Below are positions 53,790 to 63,406 of a stretch of DNA of 64,000 nucleotides, one piece after another; positions within the stretch are counted from its first letter, which is position 1, and each line of letters begins with the position of its first letter. The notes beneath the pieces are model-generated. The model worked only from the letters and a program-made list of their open reading frames with translations, was not told the DNA's origin and did not search any database. This stretch comes from Shewanella sp. UCD-KL12 (lineage in GTDB: Bacteria > Pseudomonadota > Gammaproteobacteria > Enterobacterales > Shewanellaceae), in the NCBI RefSeq assembly GCF_001957125.1, contig NZ_MPHJ01000012.1:1-64000 (forward strand). The letters are read 5' to 3'. Both the position numbers and the translations under genes were made by a program.

Positions 53790-54764
53790 TTATGCCGCTT
53801 TTGCTCCGAGAGTATAGTGCGTCAAGTATCGATAGGTGACATAAAGCACAACTAATGTCGCTATGAAGAGTTCGCCAGCAGCAGCTTGTTGTATTAAGTG
53901 GCTAAGATCACTTGACCCATATACCTCAGTAAGCCAGTAATATGTTTTCGTTAATGCTGTAGCTCCTATCACCATAGGGAAAGTAAACGCTGCGTAGCCT
54001 GGTGAAAAGGGCAGTCTCATTAAGTGAAAGAAGGCGAGATAGATAACACTCGTCATTAGGATGGCAATACTTAGTAATAGTGCCACTATGACTACCGAAG
54101 GGTGGTTACTTATCGTCAAGTAACCTGCCAAAGATAGGCTTGCCGGCGCTGCCATAATTGCAATTGTTGGTTTTGCCGCGTCTGGAATAGGGGCACAAAA
54201 TATTAAGCGGTATAACATAATGGGTAACATCACTAAGTAACATGCCATACCAAAGTTAAGTGTCGCTTGCGCTATCCATTGAAGATCTAATTGGTTTGAT
54301 GGAAAGCTTACTGCAGCGACAATAATGCCAATTGGAGGAACGAACCAGCTCGGTACCATATGTTCCAGTTTAAAATCAATTGCCCTGAAGTACACAAACA
54401 TACTGAGAAAAACTAGGTGGATTATAATAGCAACGACCCAGATAATTTGGCCTGTCAGTGCATATATACTTCCAATCGCATTGGAAACGACCATAAGGGC
54501 CATGGCAAATGTAGGTATAACACTGCCAACGACAGGGTGGGTTAACTCATCTTTGAGTATATTCGGATGAAGCGCAAATTTAATGACAAGCGTACTTAGC
54601 ATTACAGCCGCTATACCTGCACTAAACATCTGTCCGAGGCCATTCATACTAGGCAACATACTCTCCCAAGCCCAGCCTAAGCTTGCAATAGCAAGTGCTA
54701 AACCAGCCATTGGACTGGGTAAACGTGAAGCTCTATGTGAAAGGTGCTGAAAGGTAGATTTCAT
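53790..54764 (-). CDS. TDT/TehA-family membrane transporter
   Basis: 324 residues with about ten membrane helices. N-terminal SPMAGLALAIASLGWAWE near 17, then IPTFAMALMVVSNAIGSIY near 85, HMVPSWFVPPIGIIVAAVSFP near 135 and PFSPGYAAFTFPMVIGATALTKTYYWL near 252 match the TDT (tellurite-resistance/dicarboxylate transporter, SLAC1-like) family. Related proteins carry anions. GGGAG lies upstream of the start. Substrate unknown; it is not necessarily linked to tellurite. Confidence 0.83.
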   Translation of the reverse strand: MKSTFQHLSHRASRLPSPMAGLALAIASLGWAWESMLPSMNGLGQMFSAGIAAVMLSTLVIKFALHPNILKDELTHPVVGSVIPTFAMALMVVSNAIGSIYALTGQIIWVVAIIIHLVFLSMFVYFRAIDFKLEHMVPSWFVPPIGIIVAAVSFPSNQLDLQWIAQATLNFGMACYLVMLPIMLYRLIFCAPIPDAAKPTIAIMAAPASLSLAGYLTISNHPSVVIVALLLSIAILMTSVIYLAFFHLMRLPFSPGYAAFTFPMVIGATALTKTYYWLTEVYGSSDLSHLIQQAAAGELFIATLVVLYVTYRYLTHYTLGAKAA

Positions 54765-54888
54765 CTCTACTCCCTAGGTAATAAGTGATATCACTATGTT
54801 AAGGGAGTAGAGTGAGTAAGAATATTTGATTGTACTTACTCAATAGTTAAATTAAATTTAACAATTGAGTAGTTCAGATAAAGTTTGC

Positions 54889-55965
54889 TTAAATGGGTTT
54901 GAGTTTGCAGCGTAATAAAGTATGCCCTAATCCAATTTCATCTATATCTTCATCAACATATAAGCCCGCTTCAGAGATGAGGCTTAGCATATCTTTCGAG
55001 TGATACATTCTACTGTCGCCATTTGCCATAGCGGTGAAATAGATAGATGTTGCATTAACACAATAAGCCCCAGCCTCAAAGGGCTGTCTGTCCCAGTAAG
55101 TTTCTAAAATGCAGAGCTCACTCGCTGAAGTCATACTTTTAGCTGTTCGCTTTAAAATGCTCAATATTTGTGGTTTTGAAAAGCAATCTAAAAATTGGCT
55201 CATCCAATAGAGATCGCCACCGTTGCAAAATGACTGGCTTTCATCGAGTAGATCGCAGGGAAAGCCATTAACTCGTTGACCAACGCCTTTTTCCTGTGCA
55301 TTTTTTAACGCCACCTTGAGTTGTCCAGGTAGATCCATAATGGTTATCTTGACGTCAGTATTGTAGCCAGTGCAAGCAAGTGCCCATTTTCCAGTATTAC
55401 CACCAACATCGATGATATGTTGAGGGTCACTTTTGAAAATAAGTGGTAATAGCTGACCAAAAGCATGATCTGAATAGTAGTGGTCGAACTCAAACCAACT
55501 CTGTTTTACCTGTTCAGGAAGCTCGCTAAGGGTCGGATATATGGTTTCCCAATCACCAAAGACTTTCAGACCATTTGGTTTGCCCTCTAGTAGCGAAGAC
55601 TCCAATTCAAACATGCCTTGATAGCAAACGTCATGAACAAAGTTAAGGTTCACTTTTGCCATATCATCATGGAGTAAAAAGTAGCCAATTTTATCGAGAC
55701 GGTATTGTGAATCGTTTTGCCATAAAAGACCCATGCTGAGTCCCATGTCGATCAGTACGCTTATAGCGTATTCTGAAAGTGAGGTTTTATCCTTAACTTG
55801 CTCCAGTGAGCAACCTTCTTCACCGGCGGCATCTATCAGTTCTAAAATACCAAACTTTAATAGGCAGCGAGCAACCTGAAAGGTAATTGGAGCAAAAGCA
55901 ATCTTTTGTGCTTCAAATTTTGCATCGAAAGCACTGACATCCTGTGGAGATTGGTAAAAAGGCAT
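54889..55965 (-). CDS. SAM-dependent O-methyltransferase-like protein
   Basis: 358 residues. The N-terminal ~100 residues are a helical dimerisation/winged domain (FQVARCLLKFGILELIDAAGEEGCSLEQVKDKTSLSEYAISVLIDMGLSMGLL). The SAM motif is HIIDVGGNTGKWALACTGYN near 188, followed by ITIMDLPGQL near 213, with GDLYWMSQFLDCFSKPQILSILKR near 253. This is the PF00891-type layout of O-methyltransferases that act on small molecules. It lies next to nuoN but probably is not part of complex I. A 124-base gap separates it from the TDT gene. Substrate unknown. Confidence 0.8.
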   Translation of the reverse strand: MPFYQSPQDVSAFDAKFEAQKIAFAPITFQVARCLLKFGILELIDAAGEEGCSLEQVKDKTSLSEYAISVLIDMGLSMGLLWQNDSQYRLDKIGYFLLHDDMAKVNLNFVHDVCYQGMFELESSLLEGKPNGLKVFGDWETIYPTLSELPEQVKQSWFEFDHYYSDHAFGQLLPLIFKSDPQHIIDVGGNTGKWALACTGYNTDVKITIMDLPGQLKVALKNAQEKGVGQRVNGFPCDLLDESQSFCNGGDLYWMSQFLDCFSKPQILSILKRTAKSMTSASELCILETYWDRQPFEAGAYCVNATSIYFTAMANGDSRMYHSKDMLSLISEAGLYVDEDIDEIGLGHTLLRCKLKPI

Positions 55966-56116
55966 AATGAAAAAAGGCTCATATATATAAGTAAAAACGC
56001 AACTTACTCTATCATGATGAGCAGAAAGAACGGTATGAAATAATTGTTTTTAGGATTCTATTATGAAAACTTGTGATGAACTCGGACTTTAGTTGAGAGG
56101 GATATCTTGATGGTAC

Positions 56117-57580
56117 CTAATGTGTCACTCGCTTGAGTACCTCTGCAAATGCTCCTGGGAATGTTCCAATACCCACAATTGTGGCGATGATCATCCAAGA
56201 GGTGAGCTTATCTTTAAGGATTAGCGGGCTCAAATGTGCTGAAGCGCTAGGTTGATAAAACATGATCACAACAACTCTGAGGTAAAAGTAGAGCCCAATT
56301 ACACTCGCAACAACCAACATGCTCAATGGCCACCAGATCTCGCCAGCAATTGCTGCAGTAATAAGATAAAACTTGCCCATAAATCCCACCGTTAATGGAA
56401 TACCGGCTAGGGATAGCATTAGGAGACTTAAACAACTAGCCTGCAAAGGTTGCAACCAAAAAAGGCCGGTTAATTGCGAGATTGAGGATTTAGCACCCAG
56501 TTGCATCAAAATGAGGAAAGTGCCTGTCAGTGTGATGAGGTAGGCCAATAGATAAAACAGCATAGCTTCAGTAGTGAAAATATCATCATTCAGCAAATTA
56601 ACGTCATGATTGACCAGCAGTAAAATTATCAATAGATAGCCGAAATGGGAAATTGAAGAAAAAGCCAAGATCCGCATTATCCTCTGTTGCTGTAATGCGA
56701 GTAGGTTACCCATCAGCATAGAGCACACAGCTACAAGGGTAATGCTGTCGACAAGAGTGTGGTATTGCTGCCATTGTGCGAAGCTAAAGAGTCGCCATAA
56801 AACGATAAATGCAGCAAATTTCGAGATAATCGCTAGCAGGGCTGTACTAGGGAGTGGAGCTCCTTCAAATATGTCCGCAACCCAAAGATGACAAGGCACC
56901 AGTGAAAGTTTAAAGCAGAGACCAATAAAGATGAAAGTACCGCCAATCGGTAAGAGAAGCTGACCACCCTCAAAGGCCATCAGAGTGGTTGGGCTTAAGC
57001 TCGCTATGTTTGTTTGATGGATGTTACCTGTGAATACGGTTTCAAATGATAAGCTGCCTGTTTGTAAATATATGAGGGCCATTCCCATCAAGATTAACGC
57101 TGAGGCCACAGCCGACAACACAAGATACTTTACCCCCGCCTCATGATTACTACTATCTGTTTTAGAGTAAGCAATCATGCCTACAAATGAGAGGCTCATT
57201 ATCTCTAGTGATATGAAAAAACTTGCGAAGTGTTGGCTAGAAGTCAGTGAGGTAGCGCCTATAGCAAGTGTTAAAACCAGCAAGTAAAATTCTTCATTGC
57301 TGTTGCTATTGAGCTTTAGCCACTGATAGAGCTGACTCCATAATGCTATTATAAAAATTAAAATACTGGTTGAGATAAAGGCATTTACAGAGTTAAAAAT
57401 AAATAGTGGCAGGGAAAGGGTTGCAGCATCAATTAAATAACATTGAACTAAAGCAGCCCCAATCAATGCCAGACCAGATATCCAAAATGCGTGTTGATGG
57501 TTTCGCTTCAATGCAATGCTTATCAATAAGGTAAGTATGGCAGTCAGTAAGATAAGTGTAGGAAGATAATGGCTAGTCAT
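56117..57580 (-). CDS. nuoN: NADH-quinone oxidoreductase subunit N
   Basis: 487 residues, about 14 membrane segments, Mrp-antiporter fold. Key stretch NHEAGVKYLVLSAVASALILMGMALIY near 145 and FKLSLVPCHLWVADIFEGAPLP near 227, with lysines for proton transfer. Last gene of the nuo operon; its ATG shares one base with the nuoM stop. Confidence 0.95.
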   Translation of the reverse strand: MTSHYLPTLILLTAILTLLISIALKRNHQHAFWISGLALIGAALVQCYLIDAATLSLPLFIFNSVNAFISTSILIFIIALWSQLYQWLKLNSNSNEEFYLLVLTLAIGATSLTSSQHFASFFISLEIMSLSFVGMIAYSKTDSSNHEAGVKYLVLSAVASALILMGMALIYLQTGSLSFETVFTGNIHQTNIASLSPTTLMAFEGGQLLLPIGGTFIFIGLCFKLSLVPCHLWVADIFEGAPLPSTALLAIISKFAAFIVLWRLFSFAQWQQYHTLVDSITLVAVCSMLMGNLLALQQQRIMRILAFSSISHFGYLLIILLLVNHDVNLLNDDIFTTEAMLFYLLAYLITLTGTFLILMQLGAKSSISQLTGLFWLQPLQASCLSLLMLSLAGIPLTVGFMGKFYLITAAIAGEIWWPLSMLVVASVIGLYFYLRVVVIMFYQPSASAHLSPLILKDKLTSWMIIATIVGIGTFPGAFAEVLKRVTH

Positions 57581-59106
57581 TATGTCACCCCTTCAATACG
57601 CGTTACCGCTAATATTTGCATTAAAGGTTGCTGTAACAGATCCAGAATTGGCTGCGGATATATGCCAATTAATATTAAACCAGTGGCAATACAAAATAGT
57701 GTTGCTCGCTGTTTAATATTCAGATCTGAAGGAGTCGCTAAAGCCTTATCTAGATGTACCGTCGCAGCTAATATATTGCTTTTACCTGGGCCCCAAAAGC
57801 TTTTTTGAATAAGCCGAAGTGAGTAAATTGCACCTAGAATTAATCCAAGAGATGCAGCTACGGCAAAATAAGCATTTTGCTCAAATGTGCCAATGAGTAC
57901 GAGTAGCTCGCCGATAAAATTACCTAACCCAGGCATGCCTAAAGAGGCTACGGCGAAAAAGAGTCCCATAGCGCTCAAATTAGGTAACTGTTGCCATAAG
58001 CCAGAAAACTGATTGAGATCTCTCGTGTGTAACTTGTGCTGTATCAAGCCAACAAGCATAAATAGAGCAGCACTACTCAGGCCATGAGCTAGCATCTGTA
58101 TCATGGCACCTTGAAGGGCGATATAGTTCAAGCTAAAGCACCCGAGTACAACAAATCCCATATGACTCACACTCGAGTATGCAACGACTCTTTTCAGATC
58201 ATGCTGAGCAAATGCCAAGACAGCTCCATAGATGATACTCATCACCCCAAGCAGCAGCATAACTGGAGACCAAAACTGTACAGCGTCAGGGAATAAGGGG
58301 AGCACAAACCTAATTAATCCATAGCCTCCAGTTTTAAGCAAAATAGCCGCTAAAATGATGCTTACTGGTGTCGGTGCTTGAGTGTGAGCATCTGGCAGCC
58401 AAGGGTGAAAGGGAAATGCGGGAAGTTTGACGAGAAAGGCGAGTATAAAGCCTAAGCAGATCCATTGACCAATAGGGGCGACAATAGGAGATTGAATGAG
58501 TGTGTGATAGTTAAAACTGAGTATTGATGTTTCCTGGTAGTGTGTTGCTGCTAAAGCGATAATGCTGAGTAGCATCAATAAACCGCCAGCTTGGGTGAAC
58601 AGAAAAAACTTAAGTGCTGCATATCGACGATTTTCATGTCCCCAAATTGCAATAAGAAAATAAAGTGGGACCAACATAACTTCCCAAAATACAAAAAATA
58701 GCAGTAGATCCATGGCAAGAAAAACACCAATAATGCCAGCAAAAGTCCAAAGAAAGTTGAAGTAGAAGAAACCTTGGTGCTTTTTTATCTCTTCCCACGC
58801 TGAAGAGAGAGCAAGTAGCCCAACCAATAAGGTGAGTATGATTAGCGCTAGACTTAAACCATCCATTGATAACTGTGCGCCAATATTCAGCCTCTCTATC
58901 CAGATCACCCCTTCGTCAAATAGCCATTGCCCCCGATGGTCTCCATTGAAAAGCGTATTTGAAAGGGTTGTCGTTAATAAGAGAAGTAAGACTAAGCTGA
59001 GAGTAACAAGCGTTATTGTCTTAGGGAGTCTAGTGCTTATTTTCTCACTATATAAGGCGATAACGCCACCTAGCAAAGGGAGTATGATTAACGTCGTCAA
59101 TATCAT
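57580..59106 (-). CDS. nuoM: NADH-quinone oxidoreductase subunit M
   Basis: 508 residues, about 14 membrane segments. Contains FFVFWEVMLVPLYFLIAIWGHENRRYAALKFFLFTQAGGLLMLL near 130 (Glu of the proton channel), and FHPWLPDAHTQAPTPVSIILAAILLKTGGYGLIR near 245. Start ATG 59106 overlaps the nuoL stop by four bases (ATGA). Confidence 0.95.
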   Translation of the reverse strand: MILTTLIILPLLGGVIALYSEKISTRLPKTITLVTLSLVLLLLLTTTLSNTLFNGDHRGQWLFDEGVIWIERLNIGAQLSMDGLSLALIILTLLVGLLALSSAWEEIKKHQGFFYFNFLWTFAGIIGVFLAMDLLLFFVFWEVMLVPLYFLIAIWGHENRRYAALKFFLFTQAGGLLMLLSIIALAATHYQETSILSFNYHTLIQSPIVAPIGQWICLGFILAFLVKLPAFPFHPWLPDAHTQAPTPVSIILAAILLKTGGYGLIRFVLPLFPDAVQFWSPVMLLLGVMSIIYGAVLAFAQHDLKRVVAYSSVSHMGFVVLGCFSLNYIALQGAMIQMLAHGLSSAALFMLVGLIQHKLHTRDLNQFSGLWQQLPNLSAMGLFFAVASLGMPGLGNFIGELLVLIGTFEQNAYFAVAASLGLILGAIYSLRLIQKSFWGPGKSNILAATVHLDKALATPSDLNIKQRATLFCIATGLILIGIYPQPILDLLQQPLMQILAVTRIEGVT

Positions 59107-60944
59107 CTGATCAATCCCCATGCAATTACAACGGCACAAAAGATGACTAAACTGGCGCTATAGCTTCTGAGTTTTCCCGTTTGCAGTTGATTTAGTAATA
59201 AGTGCAGTTGGTGGCTAAATCTCTCCATAGCAGTATAAGCTGAGTCAATTAAATCATGACGATTGGCGTACGTTATGTTACGAAATGGCTGGATAATTAA
59301 TGTGTTATACAGTGCATCAAACCCCCAACCTGAACGCAAGAAAACGACAATCGTGTTTGTTGATTGACCTGAATTATTTGTCGTAGTAAACAGGCCTTTT
59401 TTGAATAACCACCATGCCAATAAAATGGTCGCGATAGGCAATATGATTGGCAACCAATGTTGCAGTGGACTTAACGTACCTGAGCCTGACATTCCGAACT
59501 CATTAAAAAGGTGTGAAACTCCTGTAGGCTGAATGCCACCGAGTAGAGATAAAGTCATCAAAATGATAAGTACTGAGCCCATGACGATAGGTGTGCTGTG
59601 AGTCGGCGTGAGCTTTTGAGGGCCACAAAAGATGAGAAGAAATAGCTTTGCACTGTAGAGTGCAGTAAAAAAGGCACCAAGCAATGCACACCACCACAAT
59701 ATGGACTGATGACTTAAGGCTACTTGCTCTAATATTAATTCTTTACTGAAAAACCCGGATGTCATCGGTAGCGATGCGAGTGCGGCACAGCCGATAGCAA
59801 AGCTAGTTGCTAACAGTGGTAGTCTTTGGCGCAATCCTCCCATTTTTGTTATGTCTTGCTCATGATTCATACAATAGATAAGTGCGCCAGCACTAAGAAA
59901 GAGCAGTGCTTTAAAGAAAGCATGTGTCATTAGATGAAATACTGCACTTGATACAGAGCCAACACCTAATGCGAGAAACATATATCCGAGCTGACTAATT
60001 GTCGAGTAAGCCAATATGCGTTTTAGATCAGATTGGCAAAGTGCCGATGTTGCCCCTAGTAGCAAGGTGAACACGCCTGTAAATGCGATAACAGTGAGTA
60101 CATGTGGAGAGAGCTGATAGAGGGCATCATTTCTGGCAACTAAGTAGATGCCAGCGGTAACCATAGTTGCAGCGTGGATAAGTGCGCTGACAGGTGTTGG
60201 GCCGGCCATCGCGTCTGGTAGCCAAGAGTGGAGAGGGGCCTGGGCTGATTTACCTGCTGCGCCTGCAAACAGTAGTAAACAAGCTAAATTAATTAACGTT
60301 GAGTTAGGGAGGTCTGCTTGCTGTGATATTAACTGTGACTCAATTTGGATCTGCTGAATATTAAGTGAGTTGAATTGATAAAACAGTATGATGATGCCGA
60401 TTAGCATCGCTGTGTCACCAATACGAGTGATAATAAAAGCTTTATTAGCGGCCTGATTATTTACCGTTTTTTTATACCAAAAACCAATCAATAAATAACT
60501 GCAAAGCCCAACGCCTTCCCAGCCTAAATAAAGGAGTATTAAGTTATCTGCCAGCACCAGAAACAGCATGGCTGAAACAAACAGGTTTAAGTAGGCAAAA
60601 AATCGACATTGATGACTATCATCTATCATGTAACTTGCTGAATAGAGGTGAATCAATGTACCGATGCAGGTGATGATAGTGAGCATGACCAGTGATAAAG
60701 GATCGAGATATAACCCAAATCTAAACGTTAAGAGATCAAGGTTTAGCCACTCTCCCAGTTGGGCTTGAACAATGAATAACTCATGCTCCCAAAGCATAAC
60801 GTTCAGTGTCAGGGTAAGCAGTGCGGATAAGGTGACAGAGCCTACGCCTAGCACTCTTATCCAGCCTATTTGGGGCTGAAAAAGTAATAAACAGATAGCG
60901 CTAGAAAGCGGGAGTAAAGGGATTGCTTTCAAAATAATATCCAT
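59103..60944 (-). CDS. nuoL: NADH-quinone oxidoreductase subunit L
   Basis: 613 residues, the largest membrane antiporter-like subunit. Key regions: YLGWEGVGLCSYLLIGFWY near 139 and PLHSWLPDAMAGPTPVSALIHAATMVTAGIYL near 239. The C-terminal ~130 residues contain the lateral helix HL. Only one base separates it from nuoK. Confidence 0.96.
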   Translation of the reverse strand: MDIILKAIPLLPLSSAICLLLFQPQIGWIRVLGVGSVTLSALLTLTLNVMLWEHELFIVQAQLGEWLNLDLLTFRFGLYLDPLSLVMLTIITCIGTLIHLYSASYMIDDSHQCRFFAYLNLFVSAMLFLVLADNLILLYLGWEGVGLCSYLLIGFWYKKTVNNQAANKAFIITRIGDTAMLIGIIILFYQFNSLNIQQIQIESQLISQQADLPNSTLINLACLLLFAGAAGKSAQAPLHSWLPDAMAGPTPVSALIHAATMVTAGIYLVARNDALYQLSPHVLTVIAFTGVFTLLLGATSALCQSDLKRILAYSTISQLGYMFLALGVGSVSSAVFHLMTHAFFKALLFLSAGALIYCMNHEQDITKMGGLRQRLPLLATSFAIGCAALASLPMTSGFFSKELILEQVALSHQSILWWCALLGAFFTALYSAKLFLLIFCGPQKLTPTHSTPIVMGSVLIILMTLSLLGGIQPTGVSHLFNEFGMSGSGTLSPLQHWLPIILPIATILLAWWLFKKGLFTTTNNSGQSTNTIVVFLRSGWGFDALYNTLIIQPFRNITYANRHDLIDSAYTAMERFSHQLHLLLNQLQTGKLRSYSASLVIFCAVVIAWGLIR

Positions 60945-60945
60945 A

Positions 60946-61248
60946 TCAGCCCCTCAACTTGGTGAGTTTATCGACATCTAAGTCTTTTTGATGTCTGAAT
61001 ATATGGATAACGAGTGCGAGACCGACTGCGACCTCAGAAGCTGCCAGTGTGAGAATGAGCAAGTACATCAGTTGCCCGTCTACATTGTTATGTAAACTTG
61101 CAGCAGCGATGAATATTAAAGCAATACCGTTAAGCATTATCTCCAATGAGATAAGCATAAAGAGCAAGTTTCTACGGCTAAGTAAACCAAATAAGCCGAT
61201 AGTGAATAGCACGATACTTAACACGAGCACCCAGATAATCGCTATCAT
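60946..61248 (-). CDS. nuoK: NADH-quinone oxidoreductase subunit K
   Basis: 100 residues and three membrane helices. Conserved glutamate in LLFMLISLEIMLNGIALIFI (near 36) and in ILTLAASEVAVGLALVI (near 72). Its ATG shares one base with the nuoJ stop. Confidence 0.95.
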   Translation of the reverse strand: MIAIIWVLVLSIVLFTIGLFGLLSRRNLLFMLISLEIMLNGIALIFIAAASLHNNVDGQLMYLLILTLAASEVAVGLALVIHIFRHQKDLDVDKLTKLRG

Positions 61249-61925
61249 CAGCGTTTGCTCCCTGTGTTAATAGTGTCAATAGTGTTCAGGTTTGTGCTGT
61301 CGAGACTTGATACTATTTTGATGGGGGCATGATCCGCTTTTACAAAACCAGCTTTTACAGTACTAGCCTCGCCGGGCTGGTGGCTGTGGTTAACCTCGAG
61401 CTGGTTTTTACTGTACTGCCCCTTACCGAACTGTCTCTTGGTTATATGTATCGCGCTGACAAGGGCTGCTAGCAGCAGAACTGCAGATAAAACCACTAGA
61501 GCTTGGTAGCGCCCAAACAGCGCAATAGCGAGTTGTTTCACTGAAACACTATTGATTAACGTTTCGGTATGTAGGCCGACAGCACCCATGGAGATCACGA
61601 GCAGTTCAATCACTAATATGCTCGACAGTATCAGCGGGCCCATTGCCGCCTTGGTGCTAAAAAGTTTACGCTCAGAAGATAAGCTGTGCTCACCTTGGTG
61701 CAACATCATAGTGACGAAAACGAATAACACCATGATTGCCCCTGCGTATACGATGATCTGTAAAGCGGCAGCAAAAGGGGAGCCGAGCAAGAAAAAGATG
61801 AGTGCAACGGCTAGCATCATAGTCACTAAATAGAGGAGGGCGTGAACAATATTGTGCGATGTAACCGTGATGAGTGCAGCTACAATGGCAATAGTGGCTG
61901 TGAGCAGAAATATTAATTCGTTCAT
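61248..61925 (-). CDS. nuoJ: NADH-quinone oxidoreductase subunit J (extended C-terminus)
   Basis: 225 residues, five membrane segments to about residue 165 (SHNIVHALLYLVTMMLAVALIFFLLGSPFAAALQIIVYAGAIMVLFVFVTMML near 23-75). E. coli NuoJ has 184 residues; here a polar tail of roughly 55 residues follows RQFGKGQYSKNQ. The tail has no recognised domain and looks disordered. Start ATG 61925 overlaps the nuoI stop by four bases. Confidence 0.93.
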   Translation of the reverse strand: MNELIFLLTATIAIVAALITVTSHNIVHALLYLVTMMLAVALIFFLLGSPFAAALQIIVYAGAIMVLFVFVTMMLHQGEHSLSSERKLFSTKAAMGPLILSSILVIELLVISMGAVGLHTETLINSVSVKQLAIALFGRYQALVVLSAVLLLAALVSAIHITKRQFGKGQYSKNQLEVNHSHQPGEASTVKAGFVKADHAPIKIVSSLDSTNLNTIDTINTGSKR

Positions 61926-62443
61926 GGCAGTAAGCTCCTTACGTCGATAGGCGCCTGTTCATTCACTGCTTCGCCTTTCTCTTTACCTGAAATTGCTTTA
62001 CCACTGACCTTATAAAAATTGTATTGATGGTATTTTCCAGGGCCATCAATCAGCAAGTGTTGCTTTTCGTAAACTAGGTTTTGTCTGTCATATTCAGCCA
62101 TCTCAAAATCAGGGGTAAGTTGTATGGCATGTGTTGGGCATGCCTCTTCGCAAAAGCCGCACATAATACAGCGTGAAAAGTTGATGGTGAATGTATCTGC
62201 TTGCCAGCGGCCATCGGATAACTCTGTTTTTTCCACAGAGATACAGTCGACTGGACATGCTACTGAGCAAAGGTTACATGCTACGCATCGTTCCTCTCCG
62301 TCAGGATCTCGAGTGAGGATAATACGTCCCCTGTAACGAGGTGAAAGATAAGGCTTCTCCTCTGGATACTGGCGGGTATCAGCAGGTGTAAACGTATGTT
62401 TAAGGACAGAGATAAGGGTTTTTATTTGACTAATCAAACTCAC
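61922..62443 (-). CDS. nuoI: NADH-quinone oxidoreductase subunit I (two [4Fe-4S])
   Basis: 173 residues. Two ferredoxin-type motifs: CVACNLCSVACPVDC near 54 and CIMCGFCEEACPTHA near 93. It carries clusters N6a and N6b. The start is GTG at 62443 with AGGAG directly upstream (very short spacing), or TTG two codons later (spacing 7), which may be the real start. It needs Fe-S from the isc machinery. Confidence 0.95.
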   Translation of the reverse strand: MSLISQIKTLISVLKHTFTPADTRQYPEEKPYLSPRYRGRIILTRDPDGEERCVACNLCSVACPVDCISVEKTELSDGRWQADTFTINFSRCIMCGFCEEACPTHAIQLTPDFEMAEYDRQNLVYEKQHLLIDGPGKYHQYNFYKVSGKAISGKEKGEAVNEQAPIDVRSLLP

Positions 62444-62449
62444 TCTCCT

Positions 62450-63406
62450 TTAAAGTTCTACTGTTAACTGCCAAAGGGCTGTTAACAGTAGATTCAAAAG
62501 TGATAGAGGAAGGAGTACCGCCCAGCCAAACCGCATCAATTGGTCGTACCTAGGTCTAGGAATGGCTGCTCGTAGAAGTATGAAAAACAAAACGAAAAAA
62601 ACTGTTTTTAGTAAAAACCAAACAATGGGGGGGAGAAGAGGGCCTTGCCATCCGCCAAAATAGAGTGTGGTAATAAGCGAGGAGATAAAGATAACGCCAA
62701 GGTATTCGCCTATAAAGAACATACCAAACTTCATGCTCGAATATTCGGTATGAAAACCTGCGACAATCTCTGTTTCAGCTTCAGGTAGATCAAATGGTGC
62801 CCTGTGGCTTTCAGCGACCCCTGCAATTAAAAAAAGTATAAACCCAAGCGGTTGATAGACAATAAACCAGTAATCATGTTGTTGATGGACAATCTCATTG
62901 AGGCTGAAACTTCCACTGATTATTACGACTCCCATTATAGCCAAGCCCATAAAGACTTCATAAGAGAGCATTTGAGCTGCGGTTCGCATTGCGCCGAGTA
63001 GCGCGTACTTACTATTTGAAGAGAAGCCTGCCAGCATGATGCTGTAAACTGATAATGAGCTTAATGCGAGAATAAACAATAGTGCATTATTAAAATCAGC
63101 AATCTGTATGTCTGGTGAAAATGGGATGATGGCGAAGCCAAGTAGTGTCATCATCATGAGTATCATAGGGGCGATGATAAAGAGCGCTTTATCAGCAAAG
63201 GGAGGCACCCAATCCTCTTTAGTAAAGATCTTAATCATGTCAGCGATGACCTGAAGTAGCCCCATTGGGCCGACTCGATTAGGCCCTAGTCTATCTTGCC
63301 ACACCCCTAGTAAGCGCCTTTCAAGCCAAGTCGACCAAGCTGCGGCTAACAGTAATAGCAGCAAAACACTTGTTGGCACTAGCAGAACGTCAAGAAGTGC
63401 CATCAT
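62450..63406 (-). CDS. nuoH: NADH-quinone oxidoreductase subunit H
   Basis: 318 residues, eight or more membrane helices. Conserved ERRLLGVWQDRLGPNRVGPMGLLQVIADMIKIFTKEDW near 31-65, and FDLPEAETEIVAGFHTEYSSMKFGMFFIGEYLGV near 205-238 (quinone site region). Start at ATG 63406 or ATG 63403; the second is better spaced from AGG. The coding region overlaps nuoG by 17 bases. Confidence 0.95.
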   Translation of the reverse strand: MMALLDVLLVPTSVLLLLLLAAAWSTWLERRLLGVWQDRLGPNRVGPMGLLQVIADMIKIFTKEDWVPPFADKALFIIAPMILMMMTLLGFAIIPFSPDIQIADFNNALLFILALSSLSVYSIMLAGFSSNSKYALLGAMRTAAQMLSYEVFMGLAIMGVVIISGSFSLNEIVHQQHDYWFIVYQPLGFILFLIAGVAESHRAPFDLPEAETEIVAGFHTEYSSMKFGMFFIGEYLGVIFISSLITTLYFGGWQGPLLPPIVWFLLKTVFFVLFFILLRAAIPRPRYDQLMRFGWAVLLPLSLLNLLLTALWQLTVEL

